Made by a program: the position numbers and the translations under genes. A DNA stretch of 64,000 nucleotides, taken from Calothrix sp. HK-06 (GTDB taxonomy: Bacteria > Cyanobacteriota > Cyanobacteriia > Cyanobacteriales > Nostocaceae). The notes beneath the pieces were generated by a model, which did no database searches, was not told the DNA's origin, and saw only the letters and a program-made list of their open reading frames with translations. The stretch spans positions 153,587 through 217,586 of the forward strand of contig NZ_MRCD01000004.1 of assembly GCF_001904745.1 (NCBI RefSeq), in the 5' to 3' direction. Within the stretch, counting starts at the first letter, position 1. The number at the start of each line of letters is the position of its first letter. Positions 53,529 to 61,421 of this stretch are shown here, piece by piece.

Positions 53529-54061
53529 TGAGAGGAGTGATAACTATCGACACTTGTGCGATTATTCATTTTATGTACATCAACCGTTTTGATCTTCTCA
53601 AATTGCTTGGGTACCATGTAATTACTACGGTGTGTGTGCAATTAGAGTTTGAACGAGGTCATTCTAATAGCCTTGCTTATTACAATAAATTAGTTGATTC
53701 TAAGGACATTTTAAATTTTCCTTTAGAGATAGAAGATTTGGTTGAGATGTCAAACATTCCTCAATCAAAACGCGCGAGTGATGCAGAACTATCTTGTTTT
53801 GTAGTTGCCAAGCGTATTGGTGGTAAAGTAATGACAGATGATGAGAAGGCAATAAAGTATATTCAAAGATATATTCAAATGCCTCAAGGTAGTGTTACTC
53901 AGTTAGTTGAAGTTTTAATAGAAGGTTACTTAGAAAATTATTTAGGAGATCATGAACTTAGATCAATCCAACAAACGCTGAAAGATAATAAGTTTTTTAT
54001 CAAGATTGATTTAGCTAATGAAGCAGCAAAAAGAAGATGGATGATGGGAGGATACACTTGA
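53528..54061 (+). CDS. PIN-like nuclease partnered with the ImmA/IrrE protein
   Basis: 177 aa. ITIDTCAIIHFMYINRF carries the first PIN aspartate, CVQLEFERGHSNS the conserved Glu, and SDAELSCFVVAKRIGGKVMTDDEKAIKYIQR the paired aspartates of the C-terminal half. This matches the COG2402-type PIN set. Predicted toxin-antitoxin units pairing COG2856 (HTH-peptidase) with a PIN protein have been described from genome surveys. GTG 53528 overlaps the upstream stop (TAGTG), and GTG 53537 is an alternative. The two genes form one unit with no GGCGCC sites. Confidence 0.8.
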   Translation: MRGVITIDTCAIIHFMYINRFDLLKLLGYHVITTVCVQLEFERGHSNSLAYYNKLVDSKDILNFPLEIEDLVEMSNIPQSKRASDAELSCFVVAKRIGGKVMTDDEKAIKYIQRYIQMPQGSVTQLVEVLIEGYLENYLGDHELRSIQQTLKDNKFFIKIDLANEAAKRRWMMGGYT

Positions 54062-54474
54062 TTAAGTTTTACAAATAGTGACATTTAGTATAAGGCTATC
54101 GGCAGCACAAAAACTTCTTTACAGGGGGATATGGCAGAATATAAGTGGTGATGCGAAAGTTATTTGCTACATTTTCCCCTGCTCCAGACAAAACTTACTT
54201 AAGAAAGAACCGATTTATTTTGTTTCATACTCCTTACCTTTAAAGTTGAACAATTATTACTATGTAAGGATGGTGCAGCATAATTTTAGAGGTTAGCGAG
54301 TGAGTTAGGTTGAGAGCATTCACGCTGTATACTAAAAAAGCAAAACTCAACATCTATTAGTTTTTAGATAGAGCGAAACGAAACACAGTATACAATTTTT
54401 ACCCCATAATTGTTGAAGTTTTAAATTCTTGACTACTTGTTATTAAAACTTTTTGTGCGTGCGATCACATAGTC
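54062..54474. other. Intergenic region between two defence-type operons
   Basis: About 410 bases between the convergent PIN gene and the unknown-protein operon. Short open frames here lack coding character. I see no terminator or repeat of note. Confidence 0.4.
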
Positions 54475-54684
54475 TTATGAGGACAGATGGTCTAAATCAA
54501 GCGAGTCGCTCTCAATGTAGTCCTTTGCCGTAATATCTTCGAGAGTAACAACTGAGCCATCCACAGACTTAAAGCGTTCACATGGAGGTATCAAGTTTAA
54601 CCACTGTTTTAAAAATTGATCCCAACTAATTCCCTTGTAGGTCACTTGTTCTTGATTTCGTATAAACCAAAACAAAAGTTTCAC
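54475..54684 (-). pseudogene. Separated 3' part of the unknown gene at 54697-55320
   Basis: 70 codons in the same frame as the gene upstream, separated from it by one TAA (54697-54699) and four sense codons (NASE). It reads VKLLFWFIRNQEQVTYKGISWDQFLKQWLNLIPPCERFKSVDGSVVTLEDITAKDYIESDSLDLDHLSS. The preserved composition suggests it was the C-terminal domain of one 281-codon gene and that the stop is recent. Reinitiation at GTG 54684 is possible, as is readthrough. Confidence 0.6.
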
Positions 54685-54696
54685 TTCTGAAGCATT

Positions 54697-55320
54697 TTAA
54701 GAGGGTTCTGCACTTACTCGAATTTCACGCAAAGCACGCAGTGCCTCACCTTCATCGCTTTGTTTATCGTGCTTCTCTTTCAACCGTTTCTGGAGCTTTT
54801 TGGCAAATTCATTAAAGTCATCTGGAAAAGCAAATCTAGCACGCTTACGTGCTAATGCTTGTCCTAGCGCCCTAATTTCTTCGTCGTTAAAACACCCAGA
54901 TTGACGCTCCCACTCTGCTAAAACAGGTTTTTCTACGGTCATTACGCGGTCGAGGTCTGCAACTAACTTCAAGCCAGCAGCACCTGGAATATAGGCATAT
55001 TGAGGGCGCCGACTTTTCTGAACTTCACGCAAAGAAGGCTCATCAACTTCTACAAGAGGAACAACCTCAATAAAAGGACGAGATGTGCATGTTCGTACAA
55101 TATCGCAAGTTTGTGTAACTACTACAAAACCCCTGACTTCAGACTCTAAAATGTCTGTTTCTTCCTGTGCATAATTTTCAGAGTCTTGCGTGAGGGAACG
55201 TTGAGGATTGAAACGATGTACAAACCAATGCTCTCCTAGTACGTAGTCACCCTGACACCACTCTTGAAGGATAGTATCTACTTCCTTTGCCCAATCATCA
55301 CGTTTATTGCCCACTGTCAT
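54697..55320 (-). CDS. Unknown protein with VTQTCDIVR motif, third gene of the TIGR04255 operon
   Basis: 207 aa as terminated. The region about 60-100 reads ILESEVRGFVVVTQTCDIVRTCTSRPFIEVVPLVEVD, a beta strand with a Thr-Gln-Thr-Cys-Asp turn that could place a Cys-Asp in an active or metal site (inference). A helical Arg/Lys-rich part follows (ALARKRARFAFPDDFNEFAKKLQKRLKEKHDKQ). It overlaps the upstream HTH gene by 17 bases. I do not recognise the family. It ends at an in-frame TAA that looks like a nonsense mutation, with 73 further codons downstream. Confidence 0.65.
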   Translation of the reverse strand: MTVGNKRDDWAKEVDTILQEWCQGDYVLGEHWFVHRFNPQRSLTQDSENYAQEETDILESEVRGFVVVTQTCDIVRTCTSRPFIEVVPLVEVDEPSLREVQKSRRPQYAYIPGAAGLKLVADLDRVMTVEKPVLAEWERQSGCFNDEEIRALGQALARKRARFAFPDDFNEFAKKLQKRLKEKHDKQSDEGEALRALREIRVSAEPS

Positions 55321-56008
55321 TTCTACGCTTCCTTGATGTTCGAGCAGGTCGTGTTATTCCAATATCACGATGAATAGGGTCTTGGAGAGCATCTACCAAG
55401 TCTGCTGGGTTTGGTGGCATACGTGATATGCGCGTATCTTCAGATAAAGAAACTAACCGTGGTTTTTGAGGTGTGTTTCCTTGACCAAGAATTTGTTTGA
55501 CTTTCTCATACTCACCTATTGCCAGAAGATCGAGAAGTGGTTTGCCATCACTTCCAGGGCTGATTAAAAGACTACGATTGATGCCGGCACTACCTCGGTC
55601 AATATAGCGGATAGTTCCCAATAATCGATTTAAGTTCTCTTCATGAAAGCTAGATAATCGCTGACCACTTGCCCAGAAATGTAGAGTTCTGCGCGAAACA
55701 TTAAATATCTTAGCAAGTTGCTCCCAAGTTAATCCGCTCAGTTTTCTGAGTTCGTTAGTAGCTTTTCGTGTTGCTTCTGTTGTTTGTGTCGCATAATTAG
55801 AACTTGTGGATAATACAGTAAATCCACTTGTTGTCATTTCTGGTATAGCGAACGCATTTGTATCGAAAATGGCTCTAGAGCTAACCGTGCTTGGCATAGC
55901 TTGAAAAACTTTAGTAGCAATTAGATGGTAACTAGGTTGATGTTTCATCGAACCAAGTGCAGAAGTTCCCGAAGATGGGTATTGTTCACTCAATAACGAA
56001 CTGCTCAC
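55304..56008 (-). CDS. HTH DNA-binding protein, second gene of the TIGR04255 operon
   Basis: 234 aa. A helix-turn-helix lies at about 85-127 (ATNELRKLSGLTWEQLAKIFNVSRRTLHFWASGQRLSSFHEENLNRLL), resembling Xre/MbcA-type HTH proteins. The flanking regions are Ser/Thr-rich and probably flexible, and the C-terminus is basic (ITRPARTSRKRRNDSGQ). It overlaps the TIGR04255 gene by 4 bases (ATGA) and the next gene by 17, so the three are translationally coupled. A regulator or antitoxin-like role is plausible but unproven. Confidence 0.7.
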   Translation of the reverse strand: MSSSLLSEQYPSSGTSALGSMKHQPSYHLIATKVFQAMPSTVSSRAIFDTNAFAIPEMTTSGFTVLSTSSNYATQTTEATRKATNELRKLSGLTWEQLAKIFNVSRRTLHFWASGQRLSSFHEENLNRLLGTIRYIDRGSAGINRSLLISPGSDGKPLLDLLAIGEYEKVKQILGQGNTPQKPRLVSLSEDTRISRMPPNPADLVDALQDPIHRDIGITRPARTSRKRRNDSGQ

Positions 56009-56811
56009 AGTTCACCTCCAAAGTGCCTCAAAAATTCTTCAGTCACTGCCCATCGAAAAAAGGTATAAATTCTTTCTGTGAAACGTTGTGCTTCCGAAAC
56101 CAGTATTGCGACACTAAAATCTCGCTGTTTTGAAAGAGACATATCCAAATCAAGAATCCAACTAGGTTCAGGAATTGGCTCAATTGCGTCTGGGTCAAAT
56201 GTTGAATTAGCAGGAACTAATCCCCATCTCGCAATTATTCTATCTTCTCCCCCTGGCACATCAAACAAAGATTCGTTAATTGTTTGCTTTAAATTTTCCC
56301 CAAAGGAAGCTGCCACAATACCGCTAATTTCAGGACGTACTAGTTTTGATACGTCTAAAGATGCTAAATCGACTAGTCTATCAATATAACGTATCCCAAA
56401 TCTTTCAATAGTCTTGGGTTTAATGTGTTCGTTAAGCGCTGTCAATAAGTTTTCCAGACGCGCAAGAAAGTCGCTACGACTTGAATAAGCTTTTGTTTCA
56501 AGCGCCATAAAATCTGGAGCCAGTGAAACTCGCCAGTTGTTTTCAGTATCTATAAATCTCCAAGTTGTTTGGGGTGCAGTTTGTATCAAACCTTGAGGAC
56601 TAAAAACTAATCCCTGAGTTTGCTCTGGCTGCAGGATAGGATACTGCTCTCGAATTCCTTCCTGAAAAGAAGCGACAAAAGGTCTTTGCTCAATTGAGAG
56701 AATAGGTGGAAAACGTACCTGTGCTATCGCACGAACAAGCGGCGCCTCTTTTAACGGTACCTCTTGGGGCGGTTGTGCAGTAAGTGGGTTGTAACTAACC
56801 ACTATTTCCAT
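56005..56811 (-). CDS. TIGR04255 family protein, first gene of the operon
   Basis: 268 aa, the usual length. APLVRAIAQVRFPPILSI at the N-terminus, WRFIDTENNWRVSLAPDFMALETKAYSSRSDFLARLENLL (about 80-122) and IERFGIRYIDRLV are the shared signature of this sporadically distributed family. The C-terminus has IARWGLVP, LDLDMSLSK and IYTFFRWAVTEEFLRHFGGEL. Its function is unknown; these genes turn up singly or next to small partner genes in variable genome regions. Here it heads a three-gene overlapping operon, with ATG 56811 preceded by AAAAAAGGATGGAA-type leader (AAGGATGG). Confidence 0.8.
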   Translation of the reverse strand: MEIVVSYNPLTAQPPQEVPLKEAPLVRAIAQVRFPPILSIEQRPFVASFQEGIREQYPILQPEQTQGLVFSPQGLIQTAPQTTWRFIDTENNWRVSLAPDFMALETKAYSSRSDFLARLENLLTALNEHIKPKTIERFGIRYIDRLVDLASLDVSKLVRPEISGIVAASFGENLKQTINESLFDVPGGEDRIIARWGLVPANSTFDPDAIEPIPEPSWILDLDMSLSKQRDFSVAILVSEAQRFTERIYTFFRWAVTEEFLRHFGGEL

Positions 56812-57069
56812 CCTTTTTTAGGCTATGAAAGGGGTTGCGACATTTGGGAGTTATATCCCTAAAGTCATTATAAGGCAAAGTGTGAAGTATAGTGTGAAGC
56901 TTAAACTATTTGTGAGCGTAGAATTAAACAGTTTATCCACTCCTGAGCGGGCTAGCAGTGCCCACCCTACTTATCATTTGAGCTAAACAACGAAAAAACC
57001 GCCCCAACCAAATAATTGAGACGGAAAATATTCTGTGCAGAACGTTAAAAACTTGTTGTACTAGGCGCC

Positions 57070-58287
57070 TCAACTCTTCATCCTCTTCAACCCGCATACC
57101 ATACCGCTAACTACCAAACCCACTGCAACCCCCTTGGCTAAATCATGAGTCCAGAGAGCAAACACCATAGTTATTGGCATAATTACAGCTTGCGAAGGCG
57201 CCACATCACGTAGTAATTTCAAAGATTTCCAGTCAAAAGTCTCAAAAGCCACCATAATCATCACACCAACCAAAGCAGCCATTGGTATTTTGACGACAAT
57301 ATCTTTGAGTGCAAATATCAAAACTAGTAAAAATGCTCCAGATACAAAGGTAGACAACCTACTACGTCCACCACAGCGATTATTGATAATTGATTGTCCT
57401 ACCATACCGCAACCAGCCATACCACCGAAAAACCCGGTAATAATATTGGCTATACCTTGTCCAGATGCTTCATGGTTTTTAGAACTCTTAGTTTGAGTCG
57501 TCTCATCCAGCAAGTCAGCTGTTAATAAAGACTCTAAAAGCCCAACCATTGCTAAAGGTATTGAATAAGGCAGTATAATTGACAGCGTTTGTAGTGATAG
57601 ATCAACATGTGGCAAATGCAGCGATGGTAATTGGTTGGTAATAGTACCAATATCACCAACACGACGAACATCGGCGCCTGTTGATATTGCAATAACTGTC
57701 ATCACCACAATAGCTACCAAAGGTGCTGGTATAGCTTTAGTAAAGCGCGGAAGTAAATATACAATCGCTAATGTACCTGCAACCATAAAGTACATAGGTA
57801 ACGCTTCACCAGAAAAAAGTTTAATTTGGGCAATAAAAATTAGAATACCAAGCGCATTAACAAATCCGGCTACAACCGTTTTGGGAATAAAGCTAAAAAA
57901 TCTACCTATCTTCAATAAACCAATAAAAAACTGAATGATACCTGTTAATATAGTAGCCGCAAATAAATATTCAATACCATATTTTTCTACCAGCGTTGTC
58001 ATTAACAACGACATAGAACCCGTTGCCGCTGATATCATTGCAGGGCGCCCACCAAATATAGATATACTGATTGCAATGCAAAATGACGTGTATAAAGCAA
58101 CCATTGGCGGAACCTTTGCTATTGCAGCAAAAGCCAATGACTCAGGTATCAGCGCTAATGCAACGGTTATTCCCGCTAACACCTCTGTTTTTATATTCGC
58201 TAAATCTAAATTTTGATACTCTTCTGATTTAAATTTGTTAGCTAACTTAATATTGATTTTTCTTGCTTGATCTTTGAATGATAGCAC
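57070..58287 (-). CDS. SulP-family anion transporter lacking a STAS domain
   Basis: 405 aa covering the SulP membrane domain: LAGITVALALIPESLAFAAIAKVPPMVALYTSF, IFGGRPAMISAATGSMSLLM, VVAGFVNALGILIFIAQI and the LLESLLTADLLDETTQTKSSKNHEASGQGIANIITGFFGGMAGCGMVGQSIINN motif before the last helices. It ends in the final membrane segment (VVSGMVCGLKRMKS), so the cytoplasmic STAS domain of classical SulP proteins such as BicA is absent. The frame stops cleanly, so this is a natural short form, like some bacterial members. Sulfate or bicarbonate are the likely substrates; not resolvable by eye. Confidence 0.88.
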   Translation of the reverse strand: MLSFKDQARKINIKLANKFKSEEYQNLDLANIKTEVLAGITVALALIPESLAFAAIAKVPPMVALYTSFCIAISISIFGGRPAMISAATGSMSLLMTTLVEKYGIEYLFAATILTGIIQFFIGLLKIGRFFSFIPKTVVAGFVNALGILIFIAQIKLFSGEALPMYFMVAGTLAIVYLLPRFTKAIPAPLVAIVVMTVIAISTGADVRRVGDIGTITNQLPSLHLPHVDLSLQTLSIILPYSIPLAMVGLLESLLTADLLDETTQTKSSKNHEASGQGIANIITGFFGGMAGCGMVGQSIINNRCGGRSRLSTFVSGAFLLVLIFALKDIVVKIPMAALVGVMIMVAFETFDWKSLKLLRDVAPSQAVIMPITMVFALWTHDLAKGVAVGLVVSGMVCGLKRMKS

Positions 58288-58458
58288 TACTTATTCCCCA
58301 CATAACTCAATATTTAGCCAAAATCATTGCTTCTTCAGCTTTTTAATTAAGTAATGATATCACTACTCGTGTACTTCCAAAGATTTAACTATATGAAAAC
58401 TAGAAAATTCATCAATAATTTATTGTTTACAATTGAAATATAAATTTTTGATAAATTT

Positions 58459-58512
58459 AGAAACCTGGTTTCTGGGGTTGTGGGAAAGATTTTACTTAGA
58501 AACCAGGTTTCT
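58459..58512. repeat. Pair of AGAAACC(T/A)GGTTTCT palindromes
   Basis: AGAAACCTGGTTTCT at 58459-58473 and AGAAACCAGGTTTCT at 58498-58512, separated by 24 bases. The second supplies the last codons of the next gene (RNLVS). The same pair occurs at 33811-33825 and 33862-33876. Confidence 0.85.
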
Positions 58513-59199
58513 GGAGACAAATGCTACAGGCAAAGTGTTTTGATACCAGTTAGGGGGCAAGTTTGCGTCGGCGCCAGCTTTTTTAATTATTGTCATAAAT
58601 CTTTGCATATCTTCAACACGATGACGATAGCAACCATTAGACCCACCTCCTGCCATTAAGTTACCTGCACGTCCGTGAAGTCCAATATTTACCGGATTTC
58701 CATTTTTATCTTTTTTGCCTTTCGGAGAATAAAAGTTTGCATATGCGGGTTTGAAGCTAGGACTATTATCTGATTTAATATAATCTAGGGTATACATTCC
58801 TGCTTCTGGATACCACTGTTGATAACGGGCGCCGACTGCTTGGAATTTTTCTTGAATAATTTTATTTTTGATTTTGTAAATAATAGTAGTTGTAATGGTT
58901 TGTGATGGTTTGCCGACTTCAAAAACTATCATGACCGGAGATGTTATATTTGTATCTGGGTTGTAGCCAAATGTATTGAGGCAAGCTTCGGTAGTTTCTC
59001 TATCTCCGTTTTGAGGTAGTCGCTTTAATAGCCCGTCTAAGCATTTATTATTTTCTGAGGTTATGCTATGGTCATGATAAGTATTGTCTGTAAGGCTCAA
59101 GTTATCGGGGTTATAAGTATATATTTGTGCCGAATCAGCTTTTGAAATAGTTATTGCAAAAATAAATGTAGTTATGAATAGTCTACTTAATTTTAACAT
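58492..59199 (-). CDS. Secreted YkuD/L,D-transpeptidase-like protein
   Basis: 235 aa with a signal peptide (MLKLSRLFITTFIFAITISKADS). A conserved core NPVNIGLHGRAGNLMAGGGSNGCYRHRVEDMQRF (about 170-202) fits the HG-x(11-14)-S-x-G-C-x-R active-site motif of YkuD enzymes, with Cys as nucleophile. The usual SHGC His is replaced by Asn (SNGC). YkuD proteins cross-link peptidoglycan or attach proteins to it. The C-terminus RNLVSK is encoded by a dispersed palindrome, so it may be a late addition. It is paired with the secreted protein upstream, starting 4 bases after its stop. Confidence 0.6.
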   Translation of the reverse strand: MLKLSRLFITTFIFAITISKADSAQIYTYNPDNLSLTDNTYHDHSITSENNKCLDGLLKRLPQNGDRETTEACLNTFGYNPDTNITSPVMIVFEVGKPSQTITTTIIYKIKNKIIQEKFQAVGARYQQWYPEAGMYTLDYIKSDNSPSFKPAYANFYSPKGKKDKNGNPVNIGLHGRAGNLMAGGGSNGCYRHRVEDMQRFMTIIKKAGADANLPPNWYQNTLPVAFVSRNLVSK

Positions 59200-59203
59200 A
59201 GAT

Positions 59204-59764
59204 TTAATATGTAAAATTTCTTTCCCAACCTTGGTTGTATTGTAAATTTAAATTTAAGTGCTGCTGTTGAGGCAAAGCTCTAATTAACTTGAGATTTCTT
59301 CCAAATATACGATAGGCGCCGACCGCACATTTCGTTTGTGCATCTAATAACAATGTATTACTTTCTTCAACTTGAATTGGAATTGAAGGATGGCGCCCAA
59401 GTTGTAAAAGCATGACTTTGGTTTCTCCTCCTTCGTAGTCTGTTAGCTGAGATTTCCAAGGTTGTTTATATTCAGTTCGCCATGCTGGTAATGTTTGACC
59501 TGAACCTGCAAAATAGTAAGGGGTGGAAAGAATTGTGCCGTCATTTAAATAGTTGGTGTAAGAAGCTGTTTTGAGTAAACAACTATTTTGACGAGTAAAT
59601 GTCACACTTCCAGGGTTAATTTCACGTTTGACTATTGTGGCATGTGGAGTTTCTATTAGTAGCGCTTGTGCATTTGAATCTTGAACTTGTGCTGTTGCTA
59701 TTGTATAAGGTGTAAATCCAAGAATTATAGAAATTATGGCTATATAAATATTTTTAATTTTCAT
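59204..59764 (-). CDS. Secreted hypothetical protein
   Basis: 186 aa with a Sec signal peptide (MKIKNIYIAIISIILGFTPYTIATAQVQ). The mature part is beta-rich with two cysteine-containing stretches (RQNSCLLKTAS, DAQTKCAVGAYRI) that may form one disulfide. No known domain is recognised. The next gene (YkuD-like) follows after 4 bases, so they are surely in one operon and may act together at the cell wall. The upstream repeat region separates it from the Asn-rich protein gene. Confidence 0.65.
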   Translation of the reverse strand: MKIKNIYIAIISIILGFTPYTIATAQVQDSNAQALLIETPHATIVKREINPGSVTFTRQNSCLLKTASYTNYLNDGTILSTPYYFAGSGQTLPAWRTEYKQPWKSQLTDYEGGETKVMLLQLGRHPSIPIQVEESNTLLLDAQTKCAVGAYRIFGRNLKLIRALPQQQHLNLNLQYNQGWERNFTY

Positions 59765-59797
59765 TTTAATGTACCCTTTTTATTTAAATTTGATTTT

Positions 59798-59860
59798 GTA
59801 GGGTGGGCAGTGCCCACCTTACTTTTGTTGTTGTGGAGACGTGACATGTCACGTCTCTAC
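59798..59860. repeat. GTAGGGTGGGCA dyad and GTAGAGACG-family palindrome side by side
   Basis: GTAGGGTGGGCAG-TGCCCACCTTAC (59798-59822) is a near-perfect dyad, and GTGGAGACGTGACA with its complement TGTCACGTCTCTAC (59833-59860) follows after 10 bases. Two different repeat families lie next to each other. Confidence 0.8.
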
Positions 59861-59877
59861 ATCATGTAACGTTTGTA

Positions 59878-60897
59878 TTAATTACAACCGCGTGCTGTGC
59901 ATGTACGTGGTTTTTCAGTAACTTCACGTCGAATAATAACTGTTCCATCGTTTGAAACGTTGCGAACAACAGGAGTGGTAGGAGCGCAATTTGCAATTGC
60001 ACGAGCTTGCGCTTCTGCTAGGGTTACAGTGCCTAAGTTTAAACGTCTCTCAAATGCTTGTTGAGTATCGACTACATTTAACGCTGTTTCAAAAGCGCTG
60101 TCCATTTTTCTTTGAACACCCGAACGATTATCGATTGTATCTATATCTGTACTGGAAATATCGAGCGCAAAACCTAAACCACCACCACCAAAACGCTTGG
60201 GTTTGAGCGCAAAACCTTGACGATAACCAACTGATGCTCCACAAGCTGAACGATATTGGAAAGAAAATGCTTCACCATTTGTTCCAGGTGCCTGGTTGCC
60301 AAACTGAATATTATTATATTGGTCGCCGTCAACTTTAACTCGTGTAGAAGGCGAAACTGATGTTCCACCAGTACTAATGTTTCCAACACTGGCGCCGCTA
60401 CTTGCATTACCACCAGCACTATTTGAGGTGTTTGTATTTTTGCTGTTAACGCTGTTATTTATATCTACGTTAGAGCTTGAATTACTTGAAGAGTTAGCTG
60501 TGTTAGGAGTAATAACTGTTGTATTGCTTCCACCATTTGAGACGTTCTGATTCAAGGTTGGAGGAATATTATTATTATTGTTGTTGTTATTATTATTATT
60601 ATTGTTGTTGTTGTTATTGTTATGGCCACCTGTACCATGCTGACCATAAATTGCAATATTACGTCCATCGCAACGTGGGTCAATAGGTACAGTATTTCTC
60701 GCTTCACAATCAATCTTCTGATTTAAGGTACCTGTGGGATTAACTGTAAAGTTAGTTATATCAACAAATGTGTCAGGCCCAATAGCACGACCATTAAGTT
60801 CTTGGTTTACTGTTTGAGCTATAGCTGCGTTCCCGAATAAAATAGAAGTTGCAGAAAAACCAGCTAAACTAATCAAAGCAAATTTTTTAGATAACAT
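59878..60897 (-). CDS. Secreted protein with poly-asparagine tract
   Basis: 339 aa with a Sec signal peptide (MLSKKFALISLAGFSATSILFGNAAIAQ). An N-terminal domain of about 65 residues with two cysteines (DCEARNTVPIDPRCDG) is followed by 18 consecutive Asn (93-110) and a long Asn/Ser/Thr/Gly-rich linker. The C-terminal domain of about 140 residues (GEAFSFQYRSACGASVGYRQGFALKPKRFGGGGLGFALDISSTDID) ends CTARGCN. The domains are unknown. The Asn/Ser-rich linker is typical of surface or matrix proteins. It is alone in its transcript, with repeats downstream. Confidence 0.65.
   Translation of the reverse strand: MLSKKFALISLAGFSATSILFGNAAIAQTVNQELNGRAIGPDTFVDITNFTVNPTGTLNQKIDCEARNTVPIDPRCDGRNIAIYGQHGTGGHNNNNNNNNNNNNNNNNNNIPPTLNQNVSNGGSNTTVITPNTANSSSNSSSNVDINNSVNSKNTNTSNSAGGNASSGASVGNISTGGTSVSPSTRVKVDGDQYNNIQFGNQAPGTNGEAFSFQYRSACGASVGYRQGFALKPKRFGGGGLGFALDISSTDIDTIDNRSGVQRKMDSAFETALNVVDTQQAFERRLNLGTVTLAEAQARAIANCAPTTPVVRNVSNDGTVIIRREVTEKPRTCTARGCN
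60568..60621. repeat. Trinucleotide (AAC/AAT) microsatellite coding Asn18
   Basis: 18 consecutive AAC or AAT codons on the minus strand. Length changes would be in-frame and only lengthen or shorten the linker. Confidence 0.85.
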
Positions 60898-61231
60898 AAT
60901 AAAATCCTGTTTTATTTAAATAGGTAAAAGTTTGGTAAATTAACAGTAGGTATACACTTATTTATTTACATGTAGCCAACGTTTTATATATGCGTGGCTT
61001 GATGTGTTAATTTATTCAGTGTTTTTACTGTGATGAAATAGTCTTCAGGTACATTAGGCAAGATTTCGGAAAATATACTTATAAAACCTTTAAGTGATTT
61101 TTGGTATGTCAGTGTAAAGTACTAAGGATGTGGCTATGTAAAGTAGTTTATGTTTCAAATTAAATGTACTAATTTAAATAATCTTATTAATTACAGTACT
61201 TGTAAGTACTTGTATAGGTGCCTCACAAGCA
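60898..61231. other. Intergenic region with no supported gene
   Basis: AT-rich, about 330 bases upstream of the Asn-rich protein gene. It should contain that gene's promoter. No repeat or RNA gene is evident. Confidence 0.4.
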
Positions 61232-61402
61232 AGCAACACTGGCGCCCAAAAGTTTGCAACTTTAACAAAAAATCTTGCTGGTACTGGGCGCTCTCTTGGT
61301 ATGTTTATTGATAAACAACTAGTTAGTTTTCCAAGCAATTTTATACGGAGTCCTGAATATTGGTGGCGAAAATCGAGCTTGGCATCAATTAGAATAACTT
61401 GA
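61232..61402 (+). pseudogene. Possible SecD-like fragment
   Basis: An open frame reads SNTGAQKFATLTKNLAGTGRSLGMFIDKQLVSFPSNFI and then unrelated residues and a stop. The GA-KFA-LT-NLAGTGRSLG-F-D-QL-S-P pattern resembles the middle of cyanobacterial SecD (GTGRS-GIFLD-QLISAP). Only about 35 residues remain and there is no start. Recognition is by motif memory only, so treat as tentative. Confidence 0.35.
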
Positions 61403-61421
61403 TTATTAAAGATGAAAGAAG

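Noticed and set aside
54078..54296. 72-aa plus-strand frame after the PIN gene
   Set aside because: GTG start without ribosome site, odd composition, no motif. Treated as intergenic.
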